Source: Gordonia asplenii
GTDB lineage: Bacteria > Actinomycetota > Actinomycetes > Mycobacteriales > Mycobacteriaceae
Length of the DNA stretch: 64,000 nucleotides
Assembly: GCF_012933505.1 (NCBI RefSeq)
Contig: NZ_JABBNB010000021.1
Coordinates: 1 to 64,000, forward strand
Reading direction: 5' to 3'
The first letter of the stretch is position 1. Every line of letters starts with the position of its first letter. This document shows positions 43,752 to 51,682 of the stretch, piece after piece. The notes under the pieces are model-generated. The model ran no database searches. It worked only from the letters and a program-made list of their open reading frames with translations, and was not told where the DNA came from. The translations under genes and the position numbers were made by a program.

Positions 43752-45035
43752 ATGAATGAACTCATGAAGGGTGCGCGGGTAGATGTGCCGGCGGGCCGGT
43801 ATACCGTGGCGCTCGACTCGGCGTCTGATGGGCTGGTTGATGCGGCGGCAGTGTTGCTTGCTGTGTCGGGGAGGGTTCGTTCCGACGACGACTTCGTGTT
43901 CTTCAATCAGCCGGTCGGTCCGGGTGTGGAGATAAGTGCCGGGCATGTGGTCGAGGTCGACCTGAATCGTGTTCCTGCCGACATCAGCAGAGTGTTGATC
44001 ACCGGCAGCACTGAGGCTCAGGGGGTCAGTTTCGGTGCGGTGATGGGACTTTCGATCCGTGTGAGCGGGTCGTCGTCGTTCGTGTTCTGCCCTGAAGCGT
44101 TGACTACGGAGACGGTGCTGCAGACGGTGGCGTTCTACCGCCGTGGCGATGGATGGCGGATCGACGCGATCGGGCAGGGGTACCAGGATGGTTTGGCGGC
44201 GTTTGCGACCGACCATGGGATCAGCGTTGATGAACCGGAACTCGTCGAGTCGCCCGCGTCACCGGCGCCCGCGCCCGCGCCGTCGGCGGGTTCGCCGGTC
44301 AGCATGGAGAAGGTTCGGATCTCGATGACGAAGGAGTCGGCGTCCAGGACTGCGACGATTGACCTGCGTAAGAGCCAGGGAGATCCGGACTGGGTGCTGA
44401 CGGTGGGGCTGGAATGGGACGGGCGGGGCGCAAAGTATGGCAAGTCGGGCAAGGTAACCAGCTATGGCACAGGCGATCTCGACGTCTACTTTTTCGTCCG
44501 CAACGAACAGACGAACGACTACGTGGTGATCAGTGGTGATCCGGGCCGCCATGGCAGCCTCGACGCGTGGCCCAATGTGAAGCATTTCGGGGACAGTAAG
44601 GGCCCGGGTCGCGGGAAGCCTGCGGTTGAGCAGGTACAGGTGCTGCCCCAGGAGAACGGCCAGATGGCAGTGTCGGTGTACCAGTCGGTCGACAACGGGC
44701 TCGGCGCATTGAACACGTTCGGCAACCCGCGTGTTGCGGTGCGGTACGGGCGCCGCGGCCGCAAAGGGCTTCCAGGGCCGGATGCTGACGAAATTCTCGT
44801 GCATGTGGGCAACAACAAGAATGCGTTCTGGGCGACGATCGCGATGATTGACGTCGAGAACGGAATCCTCACCGTTGAGGGCGAAACCCAGTACAGCCGA
44901 GCCTTTTCCGAAGCGATGCCCGGTATCGATTCGAATGGCAAATGGGTTCGGGCGCCGAAAGGCGGACCACGCGGGCAGAGCAAGAAACGCAACAAGGGGC
45001 AAGGACTCAGCCACTACCGCGGGCGGTGCGTATGA
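43752..45035 (+). CDS. TerD-family protein with a second TerD-like C-terminal domain
   Basis: This 427-residue protein has an N-terminal TerD/TerE domain (LMKGARVDVPAG, DDDFVFFNQPVGPG, VEVDLNRVPADISRVLITGS, RRGDGWRIDAIGQGYQDGLAAFATDHGI), a Pro/Ala linker (about residues 170-185), and a second domain of about 230 residues with TIDLRKSQGDPDWVLTVGLEWDG, DLDVYFFVRNE and DEILVHVGNNKNAFWATIAMIDVENG. TerD proteins are calcium-binding stress/tellurite-associated factors. It stands alone, without terA, terB, terC or terZ neighbours. ATG 43752 is preceded by AGAGAGG; a GTG at 43737 would add five residues. Confidence 0.82.
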   Translation: MNELMKGARVDVPAGRYTVALDSASDGLVDAAAVLLAVSGRVRSDDDFVFFNQPVGPGVEISAGHVVEVDLNRVPADISRVLITGSTEAQGVSFGAVMGLSIRVSGSSSFVFCPEALTTETVLQTVAFYRRGDGWRIDAIGQGYQDGLAAFATDHGISVDEPELVESPASPAPAPAPSAGSPVSMEKVRISMTKESASRTATIDLRKSQGDPDWVLTVGLEWDGRGAKYGKSGKVTSYGTGDLDVYFFVRNEQTNDYVVISGDPGRHGSLDAWPNVKHFGDSKGPGRGKPAVEQVQVLPQENGQMAVSVYQSVDNGLGALNTFGNPRVAVRYGRRGRKGLPGPDADEILVHVGNNKNAFWATIAMIDVENGILTVEGETQYSRAFSEAMPGIDSNGKWVRAPKGGPRGQSKKRNKGQGLSHYRGRCV

Positions 45036-45102
45036 CCGGAGTGATCTTCGGGGCGGCGGGATCGGCATTGGCCGGTGATGCCGGGGTTTGTAGGCGCCGT
45101 CG

Positions 45103-45774
45103 ATGAGTTCAACGCAGTGGGGCCAGTGGTGTGCCAAACCGTTCGCGCGTCGTCGCGGTATGCGGGTGCTGATCAGTGTGTCGGCGATCGGGCCGGTAGT
45201 CACGGTGGGGTGCATGGCATTTCTAGCGGCGCGCCGGTGGGCGAGTACCGATTGGGGGACCGTGCCCGCATGGGTGAGCGCGGTAGGGTCGCTGGCCACG
45301 TGCGTGTCGGTCGGTATCGCTGCGGTCACGTATCTGCGTGCGCAGGAGGATCGTCGCCGTGCGGAGCGGGATCGCAGCGAGGACCGTGCGGCCGCGCGCG
45401 AGGACCAGGCAACTCAGGCCAAGCTGGTCCGATTATCCGCGCTGGCCCGGGGTGGGCTCGACGATGAGGGCAGGCAGCGGTGGAAGGTGATGTTGCGAAA
45501 CGATAGTGATCGGCCGGTGTTCGGTGTGCGGATCCACACGCTTTGTGCGGTCGCTACGGAGGGGGCGAGTGCGGCGCCGATGCGGTCTCGGCAGTTAATC
45601 GATCGCGGTCGCTATTGGCGGCCGCACAAGTCCATACCCAGAATTAGTGTTGAGAGCTCCCAGAAGGGCGAGCTATCTGTTTGGATTCATGAAGACGACT
45701 GTGGGAGACGCGGATGTGCGCGCGGATCCGTCGGCTGTCGACGTCCGCATTCATGCGAGGTGTCACTCATTTAG
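45103..45774 (+). CDS. hypothetical membrane protein
   Basis: I do not recognise this 223-residue protein. Two hydrophobic segments (VLISVSAIGPVVTVGCMAFLA and VPAWVSAVGSLATCVSVGIAAV) lie near the N-terminus, separated by a short loop. A highly charged Arg/Glu helix (RAQEDRRRAERDRSEDRAAARED) likely to form a coiled coil follows, then a soluble domain. ATG 45160 is an alternative start placed right before the first membrane segment. Near 45690 the C-terminus turns Cys/Arg-rich, while another frame continues with a protein-like GDADVRADPSAVDVRI stretch; a frameshift there is possible. It follows the TerD gene by 67 bp. Confidence 0.5.
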   Translation: MSSTQWGQWCAKPFARRRGMRVLISVSAIGPVVTVGCMAFLAARRWASTDWGTVPAWVSAVGSLATCVSVGIAAVTYLRAQEDRRRAERDRSEDRAAAREDQATQAKLVRLSALARGGLDDEGRQRWKVMLRNDSDRPVFGVRIHTLCAVATEGASAAPMRSRQLIDRGRYWRPHKSIPRISVESSQKGELSVWIHEDDCGRRGCARGSVGCRRPHSCEVSLI

Positions 45775-45859
45775 CTGCTGCTGCTCGTGTGTTGTCCGAG
45801 GAGTTGAAGCGTGCGGCGAGATTAGGGCCGGCTGTGGGGGAGACCCATCGTGGTGTGGG

Positions 45860-46148
45860 GCGGTGGCATCGCCGGTGTGAGTGCCGCCGCCCTCCCCTTG
45901 ACCCACGATGTATGCACCCTCGGCGATCAGATCGGCGGTACCCCAGGAGTTGAGATCGGGGAACGCCGCTCGGAAGCCGGTGGCGAACTCGCGGACCTGG
46001 TCCCGGCTGCGCAGTGGCTGATGCAGGGAGTGTTCGAAGCGGATGTCGGGTGCGGCGAGTTCGTCGATGACGGCGGGGGTCCAAGTTCTCGCCCCAGAAC
46101 TCGGTGAACCAGCAGCCGACGATTGCCTTGTTGTCCTCGATCGACATG
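45860..46148 (-). pseudogene. SnoaL-like ester cyclase, frameshifted and truncated
   Basis: Starting from ATG 46148 (GGAGAG upstream) the protein begins MSIEDNKAIVGCWFTEFWGENLDP like a SnoaL-type cyclase, then falls out of frame at a run of five G/C pairs (46075-46079). With four bases there, reading continues as AVIDELAAPDIRFEHSLHQPL, REFATGFRAAFPDLN and ADLIAEGAYIVGQGEGGGTHTG, clearly the same family. After GTHTG the sequence no longer resembles the family, so the 3' third is also missing. The gene is therefore broken twice. The homopolymer could in principle be a sequencing error, but the 3' loss would remain. Confidence 0.75.
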
Positions 46149-46376
46149 AGATCTGCTCTCCATCTCAATGAATCATATTGCGACACATGTCTTTTCGTGA
46201 GAATCGCACCTGGAGGCGGTGTCGGCGACCTGGATGTGAGACGCGTGACGAAACGCTTTCCGGTCGGCTTGGTGCACCGGATCCGGCACACAATAAGTTG
46301 TCAGTGGGTGGCGGTATTGTCGAATATAGGTTCGAAGGGGACCTGACGATTGGGCCGGCCTGGGGAGGTGAGTGCG

Positions 46377-47852
46377 GTGACGCGAACAGCGGCGGTGATG
46401 CCTGCCGAGCGGGTCGTGGGTGGTTACCGGGATGCCCTCGCGTCGGTCACTGCGCTGTCCGACGTGTCGACGGTGGTGTGTTCGGACGCCGAGTTGGTCG
46501 AGGTGACCCGACTCACCGAGGAACTGTCTCGACGGGTCGAGGCCCTGACGGTCGCCCGCTACGCCGACAATCTGCAACGACGCCCGGGCCCGATGATCAC
46601 TTCGGTGGGGTCGGTGCACGGCTTCTACGAACAAGCGTTGAATGTCGGGCGGGGGGAAACCAATCGGCGCCGCGAGCACGCCGGGAAACTCGCCGCGGGT
46701 CAGACCCCCAGTGGTGAGACGATCGCGCCCACCCTTCCCGACACGGCCGAGGCGCTGCGTGCCGGGCAGATTTCCCGCACGCATGTCGACGTGATCATCA
46801 AGACGATGCGGAAGATCCCCACGTCGGTGAGCCCGGATGTCGTCGCGTCGGCGGAGGCGTCGATGGCGGAGTTCGCGACCCAGCTGACGCCGCGAGAGTT
46901 GGAGAATGTCGGTGCGCGGTTGTTGGCGTATCTGGATCCCGACGGTCAGGTGACCGATGAGCAGGACCGGGTACGACAACGCGACCTCTACCTGTCGTCG
47001 CAGGATCAGCAGTTGATGTCCACCCTGACCGGGCACCTGACGCCGGCGGGGCGGGCCGTGGTCGAGTTGGCGATGGAGTTGTTCGCCGCCAAGGGGATGA
47101 ACAACCCGGACGATCCCGACTCGCCGCGGGGTGCGGTCAACGCGCCGGGCGTCGACCCGCATGTGTTGGCCGAGGCGGCCAAGCGGGATCGGCGGACGGC
47201 CGGGCAGCGTCGCCACGATGCGCTCATCGCGATCTGCGCGCACGCGAGCGCCAGCACCGACGGAACGTTGAACGGGCTACCCGCCCACATCGTGGTCACC
47301 GCGTCGAAGAAGGACATGGAAGACGGGCGGGGGTTCGCCACCACGGCCACCGGTAGTACGGTGCCGGTCACTGATGTGATCGACCTGGTGATGAGAGATC
47401 CGGGCACCGGCGAGATGGTCGTGGTCGTCTTCGACGATGACACCTCTGATGTGATCTTCTACGGCACCGGCCGCCGGTCGGCGAACACCGCACAACGGTT
47501 CGCCTCTTTCGGCCGGGACCGAGGATGCACCAAACCGAAATGCCGGGAATCGATGTTCGGCTCGCAGGCCCACCATGTGCGCCGGTGGGAGAACGGCGGG
47601 CGCACGACGATCGGGAACCTCGGGGCGGCGTGCGGTCACGACAACCGGCGCGAAGGCCCGCTAGATGATCAGTGGAAGACCGTCATCATCCCCGACGGCC
47701 CCGATAAGGGGCGGGTCGGGTGGATCGACCCCGCCGACCCGGACCGTATCCCGCGGGTGAACAACACGTTCTTCCCCGAAATCATCCTGCGCCGCACCTG
47801 GAACAAACACCACCGAGGCCCGACCACCCCGTCACCACCGCAACGCGAATAG
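46377..47852 (+). CDS. DUF222 / HNH endonuclease-domain protein (13E12-like)
   Basis: This 491-residue protein has an N-terminal DUF222 region (residues to about 300: VEVTRLTEELSRRVEALTVARYADNL, GQISRTHVDVIIKTMRKIP, LTPRELENVGARLLAYLDPDG) and a C-terminal HNH nuclease domain (CTKPKCRESMFGSQAHHVRRWENGGRTTIGNLGAACGHDNR). These proteins occur in many copies in Gordonia, Rhodococcus and mycobacteria and are thought to be mobile or selfish nucleases. I chose GTG 46377 with GGGGAGG eight bases upstream. It lies in the accessory patch, isolated from metabolic genes. Confidence 0.87.
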   Translation: MTRTAAVMPAERVVGGYRDALASVTALSDVSTVVCSDAELVEVTRLTEELSRRVEALTVARYADNLQRRPGPMITSVGSVHGFYEQALNVGRGETNRRREHAGKLAAGQTPSGETIAPTLPDTAEALRAGQISRTHVDVIIKTMRKIPTSVSPDVVASAEASMAEFATQLTPRELENVGARLLAYLDPDGQVTDEQDRVRQRDLYLSSQDQQLMSTLTGHLTPAGRAVVELAMELFAAKGMNNPDDPDSPRGAVNAPGVDPHVLAEAAKRDRRTAGQRRHDALIAICAHASASTDGTLNGLPAHIVVTASKKDMEDGRGFATTATGSTVPVTDVIDLVMRDPGTGEMVVVVFDDDTSDVIFYGTGRRSANTAQRFASFGRDRGCTKPKCRESMFGSQAHHVRRWENGGRTTIGNLGAACGHDNRREGPLDDQWKTVIIPDGPDKGRVGWIDPADPDRIPRVNNTFFPEIILRRTWNKHHRGPTTPSPPQRE

Positions 47853-48168
47853 ACCCGAAAACCACAGCAGTGCAAGTGAATCCGCCACGACGCCCGCACC
47901 CGGGTGCCGACACAGCCATGCGCCCGGGTGAAACCAACGGCCTGCGTCGAACTCTTCGTTAGGCAGTTTCAGCTACCCCCGAATAGGCGGGTCATCCTAT
48001 GGCGAGCGTCCCGTGTTTCGTGGGCGCCGGCCGGCTGCAGCGTCAGTCAGTAGTGACGCAACAAGGATGGCGGTGCCGACACCTGGCGCCTATCGGAAGA
48101 CCTTTGCGACGTCCCGTCTGCCCGGTCCAGCAGCGATCAGTCCCGGTTCAACTGCGTGACATACAGAT
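47853..48168. other. 316-bp convergent intergenic region
   Basis: It lies between the 3' ends of the HNH gene and the Ada-domain gene. I see no gene, no strong hairpin and no repeat here. Confidence 0.5.
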
Positions 48169-48414
48169 TCACTGCGCTTTCCATGCCCGATATCGGTCCG
48201 CGCAGCACACCGCACAGGGTCGGTATCCGGCTGCGATCGCCGTCGCCTCGTCGGCGAAGAACACCCGATGCCGTACGTACCCGCCGCGGTCGATCGTGTG
48301 CCGCGCGGCTCGACAGTCCAGGGTGCCGTAGATCTTCGCGCGCCGATGTCCGCCCCAGAGTCCTTTCACCGGAGACTCGTACGGGCGGCCGTCGGCGTCG
48401 ATCAGTGTGAACAT
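48169..48414 (-). CDS. stand-alone Ada-type metal-binding domain protein
   Basis: This 81-residue protein corresponds to the N-terminal zinc domain of Ada: the segment GTLDCRAARHTI with the Cys that in Ada accepts methyl groups from phosphotriesters, then RVFFADEATAIAAGYRPCAVC with the remaining Cys ligands. It lacks the AraC and methyltransferase parts. It is the last gene of the sigma-ogt-oxygenase operon, three bases after the oxygenase stop. It could sense alkylation, as in Ada, and act on the operon indirectly; this is inference. Confidence 0.8.
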   Translation of the reverse strand: MFTLIDADGRPYESPVKGLWGGHRRAKIYGTLDCRAARHTIDRGGYVRHRVFFADEATAIAAGYRPCAVCCADRYRAWKAQ

Positions 48415-48417
48415 CGC

Positions 48418-49140
48418 TCACCGTGCGTCGTGGAAGACCAGGCCGAGTGTGTGCCGCTGACCTGATCGCACGCGTGATACTCCGTGCCGGATCGGACCGA
48501 TCGACCACCCGCGGGTCGATGCGACGGGCCGTTCCCGGGTGGTGAAGACCAACCCGTGTCCCTGCGGGATAGTGAAGGCCGTCCCACGCGATTGGGCTCG
48601 GGGCCGCTGCTCGACGAGCAGGAACTCCCCGCCGGTGAAATCGACTCCCGGCTCGCTCAGGTTGACGACGACCTGCATCGGGAAAATGAGATCTCCGTAC
48701 AAATCCTGGTGCAGCGCGTTCCAGTCATCGGCGGCGTAGCGCAACAGGATCGCCGTCGACTTGGTCTGCCCGGCCGCATGACAGCGATCCAGCCACTCGT
48801 CGAACGACTCCGGCCACGACGCCGGACGCCCGAGCTTGATCGCCCAGTCTCGGGCAATCGGCAGCAACCGCGGATACAACGCCTGTTTGAGTGCGGCGAT
48901 CGGCTCCGGATACGGTTCGCGGAAGTACCGGTACTGGCCACTGCCGAATCGGTAGCGGGCCATGTCGATGGTCGATCGGAACCGGTCGACGTCGTCGTAC
49001 ATGTCCCGAATCTCAGCGGCCTCCCGCAGCGTCAGCAACTGCGGCAACGGCGCCGCGCCGTCGTCGTCGAGCTCGGCGGCGACGGCCCGCCAATCAGCGG
49101 AATCGACACGTTGCTGCCACGATCCCGCACCGGCGGTCAT
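48418..49140 (-). CDS. 2-oxoglutarate/Fe(II)-dependent oxygenase
   Basis: This 240-residue protein has a jelly-roll 2OG-Fe(II) oxygenase core: HxD in ALHQDLYGD, the distal His in IRHGVSRV and the 2-oxoglutarate-binding Arg in SGQRHTLGLVFHDA. It also has VNLSEPGVDFTGGEF, as in prolyl-hydroxylase-like proteins. It is not an obvious AlkB, but its start overlaps the ogt stop (ATGA) and an Ada zinc domain follows, so a role in dealkylation or alkylation-damage response is likely. Confidence 0.82.
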   Translation of the reverse strand: MTAGAGSWQQRVDSADWRAVAAELDDDGAAPLPQLLTLREAAEIRDMYDDVDRFRSTIDMARYRFGSGQYRYFREPYPEPIAALKQALYPRLLPIARDWAIKLGRPASWPESFDEWLDRCHAAGQTKSTAILLRYAADDWNALHQDLYGDLIFPMQVVVNLSEPGVDFTGGEFLLVEQRPRAQSRGTAFTIPQGHGLVFTTRERPVASTRGWSIGPIRHGVSRVRSGQRHTLGLVFHDAR

Positions 49141-49751
49141 GCCGCCTCCAGTCCGAGGAGGGTCGCCTTGGCGGCCAGCCCGCCGACATATCCGCCCGGC
49201 GAACCATCGGAGCGGACGACGCGGTGGCACGGCACGACGATCGGCAGCGGGTTGGTAGCGCACGCCGTCCCCACCGCCCGTACGGCATTGGGGTTCCCGA
49301 CGAGTTCGGCCATCTGCCGGTAACTCCGGGTTTCGCCGTACCCGATCTCGGGCAGATGCTGCTGTACGAGTTGCCGGAACCCATGAGAGAGCGACAAATC
49401 GAGCGGGAGGTCGAAGCCGTGCCGGCGACCGGTGAAGTACTCGTCGAGTTCGCGGGCCGCGACGTCGAGCCGGGCCGGGGCGCGCAGAATCCGCGGACTC
49501 AGTTTGTGCGCCAGCGTGTCCAGGACATGATCATGGCCTTCGTTGGCGTAGGCGACCCGCACCAGGCCCTTCGGGGTAGCCGCCAGCAGGAGCGCGCCGA
49601 CGGGGGAGTCGATCGTCGTGTACGCGACATCGAGTAGATTCTCCTGCGCCGCGGCCACCGCGAGCCGAGCGCGCAGCGACTCGAGGGAATTCGATGTCGC
49701 CGGCGAGCGAAGGACGTCGAGGATCGGGGCGTCGGACGGATCGGTGTTCAT
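49137..49751 (-). CDS. ogt: O6-methylguanine-DNA methyltransferase
   Basis: This 204-residue methylated-DNA-protein cysteine methyltransferase has the active-site block IVVPCHRVVRSDGSPGGYVGGLAAK, the Asn-rich GNPNAVRAVGTACATNPLP and the GETRSYRQMAELVG recognition helix region. It repairs O6-alkylguanine by irreversible transfer to the PCHRV cysteine. The ATG follows AAGGAG. It overlaps the sigma-factor stop at its 5' side and the oxygenase start at its 3' side, both by ATGA. Confidence 0.93.
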   Translation of the reverse strand: MNTDPSDAPILDVLRSPATSNSLESLRARLAVAAAQENLLDVAYTTIDSPVGALLLAATPKGLVRVAYANEGHDHVLDTLAHKLSPRILRAPARLDVAARELDEYFTGRRHGFDLPLDLSLSHGFRQLVQQHLPEIGYGETRSYRQMAELVGNPNAVRAVGTACATNPLPIVVPCHRVVRSDGSPGGYVGGLAAKATLLGLEAA

Positions 49752-50239
49752 GAGGTTTCTCCTTCCATGATCGCGCCCGGAACTGTCTTCTTCAATTTCT
49801 TCATGCCATCGGCGGCGGCTCGCCGTGCTGCGTCGACGCTGCCTCCGACAAGTTCGGCGACCGCCGAATACGGCAGTCCACCGATGTAGTGGTATGCGAT
49901 CGCGTGCCGCTGCTTATCCGGCAGGTCGGCGAGCGCTGCCCACAGCTCAGGATGCCCCGAACCGGGGAGACCATCGGTGCTGGCGCGCTCCGGCAACTGT
50001 TCGACCGGCAGCGGATTGCGGGCACGGGCCCGCACGACGTCGATCGCCTTACGATGTGCGATCGTCACCAGCCAAGCCTCGACGTTGGCCGTCTCGGCCA
50101 ACTCGGGATAGGCGCGCAGCGCGGCCAGAAAAGTCTCCGACCATGCGTCATCAGCGTCGTGCGGACCGAGAACTGCTCGGCATACCCGCAACACACGATC
50201 TCCGTGTTCGTCGACGATCCGCTCGAAAGGCTGCTTCAT
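49748..50239 (-). CDS. ECF-like RNA polymerase sigma factor
   Basis: This 163-residue sigma-70-family protein has region 2 (FERIVDEHGDRVLRVCRAVLGPHDADDAWSETFLAALRAYPELAETANVEAWLVTIAHRKAIDVVR) and region 4 (LADLPDKQRHAIAYHYIGGLPYSAVAELVGGSVDAARRAAADGMKKLKK). No anti-sigma factor is adjacent; instead it is coupled to ogt, an oxygenase and an Ada domain, so it likely drives alkylation-repair genes or moonlights as their activator. Its start overlaps the stop of a short leader frame. Confidence 0.88.
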   Translation of the reverse strand: MKQPFERIVDEHGDRVLRVCRAVLGPHDADDAWSETFLAALRAYPELAETANVEAWLVTIAHRKAIDVVRARARNPLPVEQLPERASTDGLPGSGHPELWAALADLPDKQRHAIAYHYIGGLPYSAVAELVGGSVDAARRAAADGMKKLKKTVPGAIMEGETS

Positions 50240-50277
50240 CGGATTCGACCGGGCGAGCCGGTCAGTTGGGTGTGCAT
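50236..50277 (-). CDS. 13-codon leader ORF before the sigma factor
   Basis: ATG 50277 is preceded by a strong GAAGGAGGG ribosome site and reads MHTQLTGSPGRIR, stopping at a TGA that overlaps the sigma-factor ATG (ATGA). The sigma gene itself has no good ribosome site, so translation may depend on this leader. It could also be a frame-displaced original N-terminus of the sigma factor. Confidence 0.5.
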   Translation of the reverse strand: MHTQLTGSPGRIR

Positions 50278-50347
50278 CGTCTGCCCTCCTTCACCGAGTA
50301 GACGCCACGCGCACCGCAAACGTGAGATCTGCCGGGCGCACACTTCT

Positions 50348-50815
50348 TCACTCCGCCTCTCGATCCAGAATTCTGCGCTGCAGCGCCTGCCCGGCGGGAA
50401 GCTGCGCGACGAGTGACCGCAGCACCGGAATCACGGCGTCGAGTCTGTCGGCGTCGAGCACGAATCCCAGTGCGGCATAAAGGTTCTCTTCGATCTCCCG
50501 GACCGTGCGCGCGGCGTCGAGGCCCGACTCGGTGAGCGAGAGGACAGTGGTGCGTCGATCCTGCGCCCCGATGACGGAGTGCACCAAGCCCTTGTGCGTC
50601 AACGTCGCCATCAACCTGCTGGGACTGCCGCCCTCACAGACGAGTCGTTGGCCGATCTCGCGAACCGTCAACGGCGTCGACGCGTCCCTCAACACGGCGA
50701 TCGCTTCGGCTTGCGACACGGTGAGCCCGTACGGCTTGAGGGCAGTCGCCAGCGCTCGCGCGCCTTCCCGTTGGGCGGCGAGGACGAGATAGCGAAACTC
50801 CTCGATCGATTCCAT
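50348..50815 (-). CDS. MarR-family transcription regulator
   Basis: This 155-residue winged-helix regulator has LKPYGLTVSQAEAIAVLRDASTPLTVREIGQRLVCEGGSPSRLMATLTHKGLVH and the wing AQDRRTTVLSLTESG. ATG 50815 gives the typical N-terminus; a longer frame to 50854 overlaps the operator. It is divergent from the alpha/beta hydrolase at 50914, with a perfect 11-bp inverted repeat between them. Repression of both genes, relieved by a small phenolic or lipophilic ligand, would be typical. Confidence 0.88.
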   Translation of the reverse strand: MESIEEFRYLVLAAQREGARALATALKPYGLTVSQAEAIAVLRDASTPLTVREIGQRLVCEGGSPSRLMATLTHKGLVHSVIGAQDRRTTVLSLTESGLDAARTVREIEENLYAALGFVLDADRLDAVIPVLRSLVAQLPAGQALQRRILDREAE

Positions 50816-50843
50816 CGTCACAGCACAGCATATCGACAATCCA

Positions 50844-50875
50844 TGACGTGTCATGTATTAATAGATGACACGTCA
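50844..50875. promoter_or_regulatory. MarR operator candidate: 11-bp inverted repeat
   Basis: TGACGTGTCAT (50844-50854) and ATGACACGTCA (50865-50875) are perfectly inverted with a 10-base A/T-rich spacer. Each arm is itself nearly palindromic. The site lies between divergent MarR and hydrolase genes. Confidence 0.75.
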
Positions 50876-50913
50876 CCTAACTAAGTGGCAGTCACCGTCG
50901 AAAGAGGCCAACC

Positions 50914-51669
50914 ATGACCACTACGCCCACGCTCGTCACCGTCCCGTGCTTCTCCGGCGCCCCGTGGGACGACCGTCAGCTCAGCCCCCTCAAAGCCGCG
51001 TACCCGGTACGGACTATGCGATTGCCCGAAGCGCTCGACGACGTCGAGCGCTACGCCGACTTCGTCGCGGCGCAGGTCGCCGATCTGTCCGACTACGTGT
51101 TGGTGGGGGACTCGTTCGGTGCCGTCATCAGTCTGACGCTGGCGCTACGGCAGCCGACGGGCCTACGCGGACTCGTGCTGTCCGGCGGATTCGCCGCAAA
51201 TCCACTGCCGGCCTGGAAGAACACTTTCGGGCGCAACGCCCACCACATCACCGGCGCCCTGTACCGCAACGGCACGCTGCGGTATCACGCCGCGAGCCTC
51301 GCATCGAAGTACGACGTCGGGGCCGAAGTTCCGCACACCAAGGAGGACTACCGCCAGCTGTTCCTGGCGAATACTCCGGCCGAGTCGTACAACGCGCGAG
51401 TAGCGAGCGTCATCTCGTTCGACGTGCGCGATCAGCTCGGCAAGGTCGACGTTCCTACACTGCTGATCACCCCGGAGGACGATCAGCTCGTGGGTGAGCA
51501 AGCGGCACAGGTACTGCGCGACGGTCTGCCCAGCGCGAGCGAAGTGATTCTGAACAACACCGGCCACATGTTCCGCTTCACCCATCCCGACCTCTACGGG
51601 CGAACGATTCTGAATTTCCTCGCGACCCTGGACACAACGTCCGACGTGGTCGGAAAAACCTCGCAGTAA
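50914..51669 (+). CDS. alpha/beta hydrolase
   Basis: This 251-residue hydrolase has a nucleophile elbow GDSFGA, an acid in TPEDDQLVG and the His in NTGHMFRFTHP. The ATG follows GAAAGAGG. It is under a promoter carrying the MarR-type inverted repeat and is the probable target of that regulator. It converges with the MFS gene 13 bp away. Probably an esterase or lactonase; substrate unknown. Confidence 0.83.
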   Translation: MTTTPTLVTVPCFSGAPWDDRQLSPLKAAYPVRTMRLPEALDDVERYADFVAAQVADLSDYVLVGDSFGAVISLTLALRQPTGLRGLVLSGGFAANPLPAWKNTFGRNAHHITGALYRNGTLRYHAASLASKYDVGAEVPHTKEDYRQLFLANTPAESYNARVASVISFDVRDQLGKVDVPTLLITPEDDQLVGEQAAQVLRDGLPSASEVILNNTGHMFRFTHPDLYGRTILNFLATLDTTSDVVGKTSQ

Positions 51670-51682
51670 CCGCGTACCCGGC

